Shown: positions 31,218 through 41,092, numbered from the stretch's first letter. The stretch: DNA of 50,790 nt from Syntrophomonas sp. UBA4922 (GCA_002398825.1 DHBS01000031.1:1-50790), one strand, 5' to 3'. Numbers and translations: made by a program. Notes: generated by a model from the letters alone, not told the origin.

Positions 31218-34200
31218 TTGACTCAATTGACTGTACTGAAATGCGAAGAAGCATTTGATCAGAGCATAGCCAGAGTCACCCCCCGTTTGAAGGAGATGGG
31301 AAGTTATGATCTGGTCATCGGCATACCTTTTCATGAGGAGAAGGAGCAGTTCCTGGCCTTATTGCATTCGGTTGATCAGATCCTCACTTCATGGATAGGC
31401 AAGCGGCAACTGCTGTTAATGGTGGGCGATCATACGGCTATTGACTTCCTGGACGACATTGCAGAATTGGAACTTAAACACCCGCATTTAGAATTTGTAT
31501 TGCCCGGCCACTGCAGCGGAAGAGGTTCTAGTATCCGTGCCATTATTGAGATCAGCAAGCGCCTGGAAGCCGATTTGATCTTATTCAGCGCCAATATGAT
31601 CACCTCCCAGGGACCAGGCATTCAGGGAGACTGGTTAGAAAGCCTGTTAAATCCCATTCAAGGGCCCTACGACATGGTAGTGGGAAGCATGAGGCGTCAT
31701 ATGGGTATTGACAGTATCGCCCATATGCTGGCTTCACCGGTGATCGAAACTTTTTACGGCTTTCGCATGACTGATCCTTTAGGCGGCATTTATGCCATTA
31801 GCCATGATCTGGTGGAAGATTTGGCCCATGAAGCTATGTTCTGGGGGGAGGGCATTTATGGTTACGGAATAGATTTCTGGCTGATCACCCGAGCCTTATG
31901 CTGGAATAAGGTTATCTGCGAAGTCAGCCTGAATGGCGATGTCAAACCTGCCTCCCTGCAAAAACGCAACCGGGTATTCAGGGATACTGCCCAGATCGTA
32001 TTTGAAGCCGCTAATCGCGACACGGCCGTCTGGGTGCAGGACCGCCTGGTGGTCAAGGTGGCCGACATCCTGGCCAACAGCGATATAAAACGTCCCGACC
32101 TGGGATATCATGATGTGGATGAACTCCTGGACAGCTTTCATGAAGGACTGAGGCTTTATTATGATTTAATGACCAATCTCTTCAGTTATGAACTGGTTCA
32201 GCAGATCACCGGGCTGAATGAGGAGAGCTTCAATCTGGACAATGACCTGTGGGTGAAGATAATGACCGAACTGACTATAGCCTACAGTTTAGATGAGGCC
32301 AATCGGGTTCAGGTCTTGGACTTATTGACCGCTTTATATAATGGCCGTGTAGCCAGTTATGTTCTGCAGATGCAGCAGTTTAAGGCTTTATTCCCGCAAC
32401 TGGAGTGCAGCGAACAGGATGCTTTGCTGGTTTCCAAAATGGATTCTATAAGACGGCAATTGACCGACGAATTGCTCTGCTGCAAACCTGAATTCACCCG
32501 GCGCTGGATGAGCAAAAAGGAACAGGTCAAACCGGCCCTCATTCCACTGGGGTACATGGAATACGTGCCTGGCAAGCCCCTGGTTATTCCCAAAAAAATC
32601 CGGGGCAAAGACGGCCGTATAGTACAGACCGACAATATTTTTAGAAACCTGCGCAAGAGCTATAATGAAGAATTTGCCAAGTTTATCGGCGCAGGGCTGG
32701 GATTGCCGGTCAAAGGAAAAGCCCTTGACCTGATAGGCGGGGTGGAGCATTTCATGGAGCAGCTGGAGCAGGCGGCCGATAAAGTCATGCCCGGCGATCT
32801 CAGCAGCAGCAAAGGCCTGAGCGAGTTTGTCTCCAATATGCTCAACCTGGTAGAAAGCAAGCCGATATTTACTGTGCATATTGACAAGATCAGAGAGATG
32901 CTGGTCAGGTTTCCCCCGATCAATCTCATGATACCTTTGGGATACTACAAACCGGAACAGTTGATCGAAATGGTCGATCCCCGCGACGCCGTAACCTATG
33001 CCAATCTCATAGAAGATCGCTCCTATACCGACCGGGATGTAAACTGGCTAGCCGAGACCCTCAAACCCGAGAACTTTGAATGGGTGCCGATTAAAATCCT
33101 GATTATGCCGGAACAAATACAATTAGGCATTCTGGGGCGCGGCAAAATTTCCAATGCCAATCATATAACCGGACGCATCACGCTTCGCGCCCTTCAACCC
33201 GGGACCGGAGGCAAGTATCCCAAACTGAGATACCTCACTAGCATATTGCGCCGCCTGGCAGTTGCCGAACATTATTCTCAACTCTTTCAGCAAAATGTCG
33301 GGGAACGCAAGAATATCGGCGCCAAACTGCGCAATTCACTACAGATTTTGCATAAGGGCGAGGAATTTTCGATACACAATATTTTTGAAAACCATCATCA
33401 TCGCTGTTTGGTGAACAAAATCAAAGCCCTGGCAGTTAAATTAGAAGAGACTGACCGGCCTGACTATGCCCGCTTATTTCACCTCATGGCTGAAGGGTAC
33501 GGCCTATCGCAGGTTCTGGAAGAAGGAACTTTTCTTACCTGTACCGCTTGGAGCTGGGCCAGCTATAGTTTTAAAGGCGGGCTAAAGATTCCGGGTACCT
33601 GGACTACTACCGTGGAGAACCGCTGGTTTAATCATGATTTCCTGGAAACCCTTTATTCGGAATTAGGGTATGACCCCGAAAACATCATGCAAATTGTTTA
33701 CCGCATGATTCAGGCCGGAAAGAGCAATCAAAATCTCCTCGATACGCTCTTGCCCACCAGACCCAAAGATGTCACTGTGGTAGTACAGGAGACTACCAAC
33801 CAGCCCAGTAAAAACCTGGTCCGGCATCCTGCCAATCCGCTCCTGGAGCCCATTGAGGAAAACCCCTGGGAGGCCAAATATGTGTTGAATACCGGGGCTC
33901 TGCGCTTCGGGGATAAAGTGTATTTGTTTTATCGCGGGGTTGGTTTAGACGGCATTTCTCACATCGGTTTGGCCATTACCGATGGATATAATGTATTGGA
34001 GCGTTTGCCCGAGCCGATTTTCTCGCCTTCTACCCCGGAAGAGCGCATGGGATGCGAGGATCCCAGGTTGGTGGTAGTCGAGAACAAAATCATCATGCTC
34101 TATACCGCCTATGACGGTAATTTAGCTCAGATAGCAGCGGCCTCGATAACCCTGGATGATTTCCTGGCTGGCAACTACCGGGCCTGGAATCGAGAGGGGC

Positions 34201-34751
34201 TGGCATTTAAAAATATCTGGGATAAAGATGCCATTTTGTTCCCCGAAAAGATCGGCGGTAAATATATCGTATATCATCGCATCGAACCCAGCATCTGGGT
34301 CACCTACACCAAAGAGATACGCTTCCCGCTGAAGGAAAAACATGCTATCATCCTGGGGCCGCGGCCGGGCCGGATGTGGGATTCCCTGAAGATTGGAGCA
34401 GGAGCCCAACCGCTAAAGACCAGGCACGGCTGGCTGCTTATTTATCACGGGGTTGACTACAATTATGTGTATAGTCTGGGGGTTTTGCTGGTCGATCTGA
34501 ATGACCCTCAAAGGGTGATCTACCGCTCGCCCAACCCGATATTACAGCCTGAGGAAGATTATGAGATCGGTTTGAGCGGAGCCTGGGTGCCGAATGTGGT
34601 GTTTACCTGCGGCGCAGTAAGCGATTCGGAAAAGGATATACTGGATGATGATGACCTGGTCATGGTCTATTACGGTGCTGCGGACACCAGCATCGGGGTG
34701 GCCACCGCTACGGTGGCTGATTTAATTCCGGAGGATTATCGCAGCAAATAA
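31218..34751 (+). CDS. GT-A-like / unknown / GH130 phosphorylase fusion protein
   Basis: A protein of 1177 residues in three parts. Residues about 25-290 resemble a family 2/81-type GT-A glycosyltransferase (YDLVIGIPFHEE, SGRGSSIRAIIEI, DPLGGIYAISHDLV), but the expected DxD is S124-A-N (LILFSANM). About 300-800 is largely helical and unassigned. About 810-1165 is a GH130 domain (RHPANPLLEP, VLNTGALRFGDKVYLFYRG, MGCEDPRLV with the catalytic Asp at about 948, YTAYDG, MVYYGAADTSIGVA). GH130 enzymes phosphorolyse beta-mannosides to mannose 1-phosphate. AAGGAGG at 31203-31209 suits TTG at 31218; the frame opens at 31161. It faces the GDP-mannose genes across a shared terminator. Confidence 0.8.
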   Translation: MTQLTVLKCEEAFDQSIARVTPRLKEMGSYDLVIGIPFHEEKEQFLALLHSVDQILTSWIGKRQLLLMVGDHTAIDFLDDIAELELKHPHLEFVLPGHCSGRGSSIRAIIEISKRLEADLILFSANMITSQGPGIQGDWLESLLNPIQGPYDMVVGSMRRHMGIDSIAHMLASPVIETFYGFRMTDPLGGIYAISHDLVEDLAHEAMFWGEGIYGYGIDFWLITRALCWNKVICEVSLNGDVKPASLQKRNRVFRDTAQIVFEAANRDTAVWVQDRLVVKVADILANSDIKRPDLGYHDVDELLDSFHEGLRLYYDLMTNLFSYELVQQITGLNEESFNLDNDLWVKIMTELTIAYSLDEANRVQVLDLLTALYNGRVASYVLQMQQFKALFPQLECSEQDALLVSKMDSIRRQLTDELLCCKPEFTRRWMSKKEQVKPALIPLGYMEYVPGKPLVIPKKIRGKDGRIVQTDNIFRNLRKSYNEEFAKFIGAGLGLPVKGKALDLIGGVEHFMEQLEQAADKVMPGDLSSSKGLSEFVSNMLNLVESKPIFTVHIDKIREMLVRFPPINLMIPLGYYKPEQLIEMVDPRDAVTYANLIEDRSYTDRDVNWLAETLKPENFEWVPIKILIMPEQIQLGILGRGKISNANHITGRITLRALQPGTGGKYPKLRYLTSILRRLAVAEHYSQLFQQNVGERKNIGAKLRNSLQILHKGEEFSIHNIFENHHHRCLVNKIKALAVKLEETDRPDYARLFHLMAEGYGLSQVLEEGTFLTCTAWSWASYSFKGGLKIPGTWTTTVENRWFNHDFLETLYSELGYDPENIMQIVYRMIQAGKSNQNLLDTLLPTRPKDVTVVVQETTNQPSKNLVRHPANPLLEPIEENPWEAKYVLNTGALRFGDKVYLFYRGVGLDGISHIGLAITDGYNVLERLPEPIFSPSTPEERMGCEDPRLVVVENKIIMLYTAYDGNLAQIAAASITLDDFLAGNYRAWNREGLAFKNIWDKDAILFPEKIGGKYIVYHRIEPSIWVTYTKEIRFPLKEKHAIILGPRPGRMWDSLKIGAGAQPLKTRHGWLLIYHGVDYNYVYSLGVLLVDLNDPQRVIYRSPNPILQPEEDYEIGLSGAWVPNVVFTCGAVSDSEKDILDDDDLVMVYYGAADTSIGVATATVADLIPEDYRSK

Positions 34752-34774
34752 GGGGCATAATTGAGCCCAAAAGA

Positions 34775-34812
34775 AAAACGCGCCTGAGCAAAAAATTACC
34801 CGGGCGCGTTTT
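34775..34812. terminator. Bidirectional terminator between convergent genes
   Basis: AAAACGCGCC (34775-34784) and GGCGCGTTTT (34803-34812) form a 10-bp stem with an 18-base loop; a T-run follows on the plus strand and A-runs precede it, so it can stop both the GH130 fusion gene and the opposing glycosidase-like gene. Confidence 0.8.
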
Positions 34813-34816
34813 ATTT

Positions 34817-35845
34817 TTAGGAAAGGTTGGCCAGGATGGCTTGATTTCCGTCGTATTTCTGTTCCATTCTGCCCAGTAAGAGCATGGTGCTCAAGAGCAA
34901 TGAGAGCACGGCTTCAGCCCCCTGGTTCTGATTTACCCCACTGGCCGTAAGGGCGTCGAAACATCCTCCGGTTTGGTTGTCGTAGAGTGCCATCTTCTGA
35001 ACATTATCACCCATATACCATTTATACCCTTGGTAAGCCAGATCGCGGTAATCACGACTGCCAGTAGCATGATAGGCTTCATAGCAGGCAAATATAATCG
35101 AAGCGGCATCAACTGGCTGTTGATCATAGACCGGGATTTTGCCCTCACGGTGATACCAGCCGGCATTGCCGATAATATCCAGCCGGCCGTTGCGGAACAG
35201 AATGCCGTTGAGGAAATTCATACTCTCATATGCGACCTTGTGGATTCTTCTATTATTGCTGAGCTCACAGGCCGCGAATAAGGCTTGGGGTATTATGCCG
35301 TTACAATAGGTCAGATAATCTTCAAACCAGTACCAGCCGCGGCCGTGGTGCTGGTTGTATAAGGCTAATAAACGGGACGTAAGCTCTGTAAACAAATGTT
35401 GATCGTAATGTTCAGTACCGGGGTCTTTACACATGGCTAACAGGGCGTAAGCCGTGCCGCGCGGGGATCGGAACTCTAAAGCTTTGCTCAGATTGGAACT
35501 AAACATTTGTTCACAGAGAGCGGCCAATTCCGGATCAGGGCTGTACATACCCAGGCTGCAGGCCAGCAAAGCCCTGCCGATACTGTCTTCGGAGTTGAAT
35601 TGCGGCAAAAAGCGGCCGTTGTTAAAGAGATTTGCCCAACTCCCATCAGGCCGTTGTGCCGTATACATAAAGCGGGCGTATTTAAGGGCAAGCTCCAACC
35701 CATCCTCAAGATATAAGGCCGCTATTAAGGCCCGGGCGTTATCATCCAGGGTATAGCCGCTCCTGAAGTTAGGGTGAGACAGTTCGGAAAATTGCAGCAT
35801 GCCTACATCGTCGGTCATTTTCCGCAGATGCCGATCATCTAGCAT
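34817..35845 (-). CDS. (alpha/alpha)-barrel glycosidase-like protein
   Basis: About 342 residues of repeated helical hairpins typical of (alpha/alpha)6-barrel sugar enzymes: KMTDDVGMLQFSE, YTLDDNARALIAALYLE, FMYTAQRPDGSWANLF, ALLACSLGMYSPD, WYWFEDYLTYCNGIIPQALF, and DQQPVDAASIIFACYEAY. TDD-GMLQ and TLDDNARAL with clustered acids look like a catalytic cleft. Relatives are often fused behind a GT4 glycosyltransferase; here the gene is separate, its start overlapping the upstream GT4 stop by 11 bases (ATG at 35845; ATG at 35863 is also possible, neither with a strong ribosome site). Expression is probably translationally coupled. Substrate unknown, mannoside plausible from context. Confidence 0.7.
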   Translation of the reverse strand: MLDDRHLRKMTDDVGMLQFSELSHPNFRSGYTLDDNARALIAALYLEDGLELALKYARFMYTAQRPDGSWANLFNNGRFLPQFNSEDSIGRALLACSLGMYSPDPELAALCEQMFSSNLSKALEFRSPRGTAYALLAMCKDPGTEHYDQHLFTELTSRLLALYNQHHGRGWYWFEDYLTYCNGIIPQALFAACELSNNRRIHKVAYESMNFLNGILFRNGRLDIIGNAGWYHREGKIPVYDQQPVDAASIIFACYEAYHATGSRDYRDLAYQGYKWYMGDNVQKMALYDNQTGGCFDALTASGVNQNQGAEAVLSLLLSTMLLLGRMEQKYDGNQAILANLS

Positions 35846-37013
35846 AACTGACGCTACCCCCATCTTGGCTGGTGGCCGGTTCAGGGCGCAATATACTATG
35901 GGCCAGATTTATATATTGCTTGCCAATGTTAGACCAGGTCCAGCTTTTTCCCAAACGCCCGGCTTTATCCTGCAGGCGCATTTTTAAGGTGCGATCTGAA
36001 AGAACCTTCTTTAATAATCGGGCCAGTTCCTCAGGATTGGTCCCCTTGGACAACATGCCGATGCCGTTGGCCAGCATTTCGCGGGCATATGCATAGGGAG
36101 TGGAGACTATGGCACGGCCGCATCCCAGAGCGAAGGCCATAGTCCCGCTGACCGCCTGATCGCGGTTGGGATATGGACTCAAATACACATCGGTGAGGTA
36201 AAGATATTGCCCCAGTTCTTCATCATTCAAAAATTTATTTACAAATATCACTTTATCATCTAAATTAAGTTCTCCAACCAGGTTTTCCAGCATGTTGCGG
36301 TATTTTTCGCCTTCATTTTTTACCAGCATGGGGTGGGTCTGACCCAGGATCAGATATCTGGCATTGGGGAAATCCGGAGCTATACGGGCAAAGGCCTGGA
36401 TACCCAATTCCAATCCTTTGCCTGGGCCGATTAACCCAAAGGTGCTGATGATATCCCGGCCTTCCAAATGGTATTTGCGCTTGAGAATCCGTGCATCCTG
36501 CTTCTTGAAATTCGGAACCCCGTGGGCAATCACTTTGATGAGATCGCCCGGCGCCTCATAGAGATCGGTCAGAAGACCCGCAGAATGCCTGGTCATGGCA
36601 ACAATACCGCTGGCGTGATAGCAGAGCATATCCAATATATGCTTTTGATGGCTGGAGGGGTGGGGCAATACGGTATGGCAGATCAGGATATACGGTTTGT
36701 GCAGATTTTTTACCAGATCAATAATGTAATCACCGTCTGAACCCCCATATATTCCGTATTCATGCTGTATGATTACCATATCTATTCTGGGATGAGAATT
36801 GATAAAAGCGGCGGCCCGTGAGTACTCTGCCAACTGATCCTGTCTGAGGTTGAACAGTACTTCGGGAGGATAGTCGTAGTCATAAGAATTATCGGAAACA
36901 GACAATACTGTCACTTGATGCCCATTGAAAAGCAGGCTCTCTCTTAGATCCATGGAGAAGGTAGCAATCCCGCACTGTTTAGGGGGATATGTTCCCACAT
37001 TTAAAAAATTCAC
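35835..37013 (-). CDS. Glycosyltransferase family 4
   Basis: A 392-residue GT-B glycosyltransferase. The N-terminal domain starts VGTYPPKQCGIATFSMDL, with QHEYGIYGG near 110 and MTRHSAG near 160; the C-terminal donor domain has FGLIGPGKGLELGIQAF, NKFLNDEELGQYLYLTDVYLSPYPNRDQAVSGTMAFALGCGRAIVSTPYAYAREM in shape (donor-binding Glu-type motif partly changed). No signal or membrane segment. AAGGAG fits GTG at 37013; an in-frame GTG at 37022 abuts it. The genes upstream make GDP-mannose, so a mannosyl donor is the reasonable guess. It is followed in overlap by the glycosidase-like gene. Confidence 0.85.
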   Translation of the reverse strand: MNFLNVGTYPPKQCGIATFSMDLRESLLFNGHQVTVLSVSDNSYDYDYPPEVLFNLRQDQLAEYSRAAAFINSHPRIDMVIIQHEYGIYGGSDGDYIIDLVKNLHKPYILICHTVLPHPSSHQKHILDMLCYHASGIVAMTRHSAGLLTDLYEAPGDLIKVIAHGVPNFKKQDARILKRKYHLEGRDIISTFGLIGPGKGLELGIQAFARIAPDFPNARYLILGQTHPMLVKNEGEKYRNMLENLVGELNLDDKVIFVNKFLNDEELGQYLYLTDVYLSPYPNRDQAVSGTMAFALGCGRAIVSTPYAYAREMLANGIGMLSKGTNPEELARLLKKVLSDRTLKMRLQDKAGRLGKSWTWSNIGKQYINLAHSILRPEPATSQDGGSVSYAR

Positions 37014-37084
37014 ATTATTCACTCCTTGTCGTCACCTTGATAAACAGGTACATTAATGTAAGTCTTCCCTGAGAATCCGAAGAT

Positions 37085-38464
37085 TTATACCTGGCAGGCC
37101 TGGAGTGAATTTACTTCTAAACCCAATTTCTGTAAACAGGCGAAAAGCTCAGCTTTGATTTGTTCCAAATACTCCGGGGTCTTGCCTTCACAGCGTACAA
37201 TCAACTCCGGACCGGTATTTGAGGCCCTGACCAGTGCCCAGCCATGCGGAAACATGACCCGCGCGCCGTCAATGTCATTGATGGGATATTTATCTTTAAA
37301 GTAGGCTTTGACTTCTTCTACTATTTGAAATTTTTCATCATCACTGCTTGACACGCGAATCTCCGGTGTGGCGTAGTAAATATTGATGTCGGCCAGCATT
37401 TCCGTAATATCGGCATCGTTTTTGGACAATAAAGCCAGAAGGCGGGCTCCTGCATAAAGTGCGTCATCAAAACCATAATACTCATCGGCGAAGAACATGT
37501 GACCTGACATTTCCCCGGTGAAAATAGCTCCGCTTTCCTTCATTTTTGCCTTGATCAGCGAATGGCCGGTTTTGTATATCAAGGGCTCCCCCCCTAGTTT
37601 GACAATCTCATCGATTAAGCTCTGTGAGCATTTGACTTCTACTATGCAGGGAAGATCGGGATAGCGGGGCAAGATGTCCCGCCAGAACAATATCATTAAG
37701 AGGTCGCCCCAGATCATATTGCCGGAACTGTCCACAACTCCCAGACGGTCGCCGTCTCCATCTATACCGATTCCTAAATCGGCTTGATGCTCTTGTACAA
37801 CTTTAATCAGATCGACCATATTGTCGGGATTAACCGGGTCGGGATGGTGATGGGGGAAGCTGGGATCGGATTCACAGTAGAGTTCGATTACTTCACAGCC
37901 CAGGCTGCGGAATACCTCGGGGGCAAACAAACCTGCGGCGCCGTTGCCGCAGTCCACCACGATCTTTAATCTTTTGGCGCCCATCTTAATGCGCTCCCTG
38001 ATATTGTTACGATAGGTTTCAGCGATGTCCACATATTTGAGGCTGCCCCTGGCGCCCTCGATAAAATTCTGGCTTTCGACCATACGCCTTATTTCCTGAA
38101 TCTGTTCACCGTAAATGGTGGATTCGCCCAAGAGCAGCTTACAGCCGTTATATTCGCCTCCATTATGGCTGGCGGTGATCATCATCCCGGCCGGAATGTT
38201 CAGATAGCGGGCCGCAAAGTAAAATATGGGAGTGATGACCAGTCCCAAATCTATGACATGGCAGCCTGAATCCTGCAGGGCGTTAACCACGGTATCACGA
38301 AACTGCGGCGAGGAGCTGCGGTTATCCCGGCCCACCAGAACAGTATCATAGCCTTTTTGTTTGGCCATAGCCGCAAAAGCCCGGCTTATCTGATCCATGG
38401 TTTGGTTGTCCAAATCCCGGCCTACTACACCGCGTATATCATACTGTCTGAAAATGTTTTTCAT
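37085..38464 (-). CDS. Phosphomannomutase / phosphoglucomutase
   Basis: A 459-residue alpha-D-phosphohexomutase that interconverts hexose 6-phosphate and 1-phosphate. The four family sites are visible: FRQYDIRGVVG (N-terminus), the phosphoserine loop in GMMITASHNGGEYNG, the metal loop IDGDGDRLGVV, the sugar-binding GEMSGHMFF, and the C-terminal phosphate site RASNTGPELIVR. Mannose specificity is inferred from GEMSGH and from the guanylyltransferase gene just upstream. GGAGGT precedes the ATG. Likely cotranscribed with its neighbours (gaps of 82 and about 70 bases). Confidence 0.92.
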   Translation of the reverse strand: MKNIFRQYDIRGVVGRDLDNQTMDQISRAFAAMAKQKGYDTVLVGRDNRSSSPQFRDTVVNALQDSGCHVIDLGLVITPIFYFAARYLNIPAGMMITASHNGGEYNGCKLLLGESTIYGEQIQEIRRMVESQNFIEGARGSLKYVDIAETYRNNIRERIKMGAKRLKIVVDCGNGAAGLFAPEVFRSLGCEVIELYCESDPSFPHHHPDPVNPDNMVDLIKVVQEHQADLGIGIDGDGDRLGVVDSSGNMIWGDLLMILFWRDILPRYPDLPCIVEVKCSQSLIDEIVKLGGEPLIYKTGHSLIKAKMKESGAIFTGEMSGHMFFADEYYGFDDALYAGARLLALLSKNDADITEMLADINIYYATPEIRVSSSDDEKFQIVEEVKAYFKDKYPINDIDGARVMFPHGWALVRASNTGPELIVRCEGKTPEYLEQIKAELFACLQKLGLEVNSLQACQV

Positions 38465-38546
38465 GATAATACCTCCTCAACTTATAGCGAATAAAGGGAA
38501 TGGCGTATGAACTGCAAAAATCGGATTATGCTGTCCAAGGCCCGGT

Positions 38547-39590
38547 TTATAATAGGTCTTCGCGGCCCATGCTCTTCAGCACTTCGGTGAGGTCGCGGAT
38601 ATTCTGGCACTTGTTGCGATCCGCCACCATTATCACATCATCCGTTTCCACCACTACCAGGTCTTGGGCTCCGAACAAGACGATAGTTTTCTCGGTCTGT
38701 TTGATAATACAGCGCTGGCTGTCCATGGCGATTATGTCGTGGCCTTCGCAGACATTTTCTTGCCCGTCAGTAGGATGTATTTCCGAGAGGGCGTTCCAGC
38801 TGCCCAAATCACACCAGCCCATATCGGCCGGAACCACAGCCATGCGATCCGATTTCTCTGCGATTCCGTGATCAAGACTGATGTTAGGCAGCTCGCCGTA
38901 AGACCGCTTATAATAGTCATATCCATTACTGGCCGCCGCATGGATTTCCGGCAGGTGCTTGCGAAATTCGTCTATCAGGACCCCGATCCTACCTACATAA
39001 ATACCTGCATTCCACATAAAGCGGCCGGTTTGTATGTAAGTTTGGGCCAGTTCGGCATCGGGTTTCTCATAAAAGGCGTTGACCTGATAAACCTCTCCGA
39101 TATTGCCTACCTCCCATTTTGTTTTTTCGATGTAGCCGTATCCGGTTTCCGGACGGTCGGGCTGAATGCCGATGGTTACGATGTGACCGCTGGCTGCAGC
39201 CTGTCTGGCCTTCTTAAGGCTGTCGCTGAACACATGCTCGTTCAGTATATGATGATCGGCCGGAAATATGCCCAGAACTTCATCGCTTTTCTGGGCATAC
39301 TGCGATAAAACCATACCAACCGCTGGTGCGGTATTTTTTCCTTCGGGTTCACTCATCACTTCTATTTGATCCCGATCCTCACGGCTGTTGACCAGCCGGT
39401 TGATTGAAGCCAGCAAATCATCGCCGGTAATGATGATGATTTTAGTGCAACCGGCTTGTTTGAGACGATCGATGGTATGATCGAGCATAGATTTATTGCC
39501 CACCAATTTGCAGAATTGCTTGGGATGTTGGTTGCGGCTTTCCGGCCACAGGCGTACGCCCCGGCCGCCTGCCAAGATCGCTGCTATCAT
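38547..39590 (-). CDS. Mannose-1-phosphate guanylyltransferase
   Basis: A 347-residue nucleotidyltransferase making GDP-mannose from mannose 1-phosphate and GTP. The N-terminal signature is AILAGGRGVRLWPESRNQHPKQF (shown by LAGGRGxRLWP and PKQF), followed by GIFPADHHI and FYEKPD, the sugar-binding site; MGWCDLGSWNAL and a short left-handed helix end the protein. No fused isomerase domain, so it is the short type. GGAGG supports ATG 39590; a TTG at 39602 is in frame. First gene of the four-gene minus-strand group. Confidence 0.93.
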   Translation of the reverse strand: MIAAILAGGRGVRLWPESRNQHPKQFCKLVGNKSMLDHTIDRLKQAGCTKIIIITGDDLLASINRLVNSREDRDQIEVMSEPEGKNTAPAVGMVLSQYAQKSDEVLGIFPADHHILNEHVFSDSLKKARQAAASGHIVTIGIQPDRPETGYGYIEKTKWEVGNIGEVYQVNAFYEKPDAELAQTYIQTGRFMWNAGIYVGRIGVLIDEFRKHLPEIHAAASNGYDYYKRSYGELPNISLDHGIAEKSDRMAVVPADMGWCDLGSWNALSEIHPTDGQENVCEGHDIIAMDSQRCIIKQTEKTIVLFGAQDLVVVETDDVIMVADRNKCQNIRDLTEVLKSMGREDLL

Positions 39591-39762
39591 GATAACCTCC
39601 AACAGTCTAGAGTTTTGTCATGGATGCCAAATGATACCTATCCCCAAAGAGTATTGGTTTATTTTCTCCTTTTATTGACATATTGATTCAGTTATTCATT
39701 GCAGTATGCGGCAATTGCAAGTCTATTGCACATTCAGCTGCAAGTAAGGCGATTGCTATCCC

Positions 39763-40953
39763 TCACCGGGGTGTAAAAACTTTTTGGCTTTGATCCATTT
39801 GCATAGCAAAAGGCCCTTTTATTTGTTCGGGCCTAGGCCCGTAAAATTGGTAAAAAGTGCAAGGAATGCGCCCGTTAAACAGTTTCCTGCGTTTATCGGC
39901 TTTCCGGCCCATAACCTTTTCCAGGCCTTGATACGGGGTCAATATATAGGCTGACCAGGTATTCAATTGGGCCCATGCTTTGGCCAGATCCTGGTAAACG
40001 CTTTTAATCTGCTTGTCATCAAGCAGCCTCTCCCCATAAGGCGGGTTGCAGATCAGGTATCCGTAGTGGAATGGGGACTTAAGCTCCCGGACCGCCCCGG
40101 TTCTAAAGCTGATCTGTTTTGCTATCCCGGCTCGCAACGCGTTAGACCTGGCCAGCTTGATGCAACTGCGATCGATGTCAAAACCCTCAATGCCCAAATC
40201 ATTATAAATCTTCACGCTGTCCAGAGCTTCCTGCCGGGCCTCAGACCATATCCTGGGGCTGAATTGCGGCCAGTGTTCGGCATCGAAACTGCGCCGCAAC
40301 CCCGGAGCGATGTTGCAGGCTATCATGGCCGCCTCAATTGCGATAGTGCCTGATCCGCAAAAAGGATCTATGAGGGGTCTGTCTTTTTTCCAGCGGCTCA
40401 AGGAAACCATGGCAGCCGCCAGGGTCTCTTTGAGCGGGGCTTCCCCCTGTTCTTTGCGATAACCGCGTTTATGCAGTCCCGCTCCACTGCAATCCATGGT
40501 GATGCTCACATTGTCTTCTAATATGGAAACCTCCAGCTGATAAAGCGGACCGTCTTCAGCAAACCATTTCTGCGGGTAGGATTGTTTGAGTTTTTCCACG
40601 GTGGCCTTTTTTACTATCGCCTGACAATCAGACACGCTATAGAGCTGAGATTTGATGGTTTTGCCGTTTACCGGGAAACGGGCGTTTTTGGGAAGCCAGT
40701 CCTGCCAGGGCAAAGCCCGGGTGCCTTCAAACAGCTCATCGAAGCTGCGGGCTGAAAAGCGCCCTACCTCTATAAGCAAGCGATCCGCGCTGCGCAGCCA
40801 CAGGTTGCAGCGCGCCGCCGCATCTGCTCCGGCGAGAAAAGCAACCCGCCCGTTTTCTACCTTTACTTCGGTATATCCCAGTTGTTTTAATTCGTAAGCC
40901 ACAATCGCTTCCAGGCCAAAGGCCGCAGTGGCGATATAGCGTATATCCTGCAT
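39763..40953 (-). CDS. THUMP-domain class I RNA methyltransferase (RlmL/YpsC-like)
   Basis: A 396-residue protein with an N-terminal ferredoxin-like plus THUMP region (about 1-155: IATAAFGLEAIVAYELKQLG, LWLRSADRLLIEVG) and a Rossmann methyltransferase domain (about 160-385: RGYRKEQGEAPLKETLAA, IDPFCGSGTIAIEAA for SAM, and CNPPYGERL for the target base). Relatives methylate guanine N2 in 23S rRNA. B. subtilis YpsC is the nearest comparison; it lacks the second methyltransferase half of E. coli RlmL. The ATG at 40953 follows GGGTGG; the frame opens 24 bases earlier. It is divergent from the YitT gene. Confidence 0.9.
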   Translation of the reverse strand: MQDIRYIATAAFGLEAIVAYELKQLGYTEVKVENGRVAFLAGADAAARCNLWLRSADRLLIEVGRFSARSFDELFEGTRALPWQDWLPKNARFPVNGKTIKSQLYSVSDCQAIVKKATVEKLKQSYPQKWFAEDGPLYQLEVSILEDNVSITMDCSGAGLHKRGYRKEQGEAPLKETLAAAMVSLSRWKKDRPLIDPFCGSGTIAIEAAMIACNIAPGLRRSFDAEHWPQFSPRIWSEARQEALDSVKIYNDLGIEGFDIDRSCIKLARSNALRAGIAKQISFRTGAVRELKSPFHYGYLICNPPYGERLLDDKQIKSVYQDLAKAWAQLNTWSAYILTPYQGLEKVMGRKADKRRKLFNGRIPCTFYQFYGPRPEQIKGPFAMQMDQSQKVFTPR

Positions 40954-41092
40954 AAATAAATTCCACCCTGAGGTCAATTTATACTATTGTACTATATTTT
41001 GCAGGCAGGCCAAAAAACCAGGCTTGAATATGCTGCTTAAAATGTGTAGTATCGAGGATAAACTAATTATGGTATTTATTAAGGAGGCTTCC

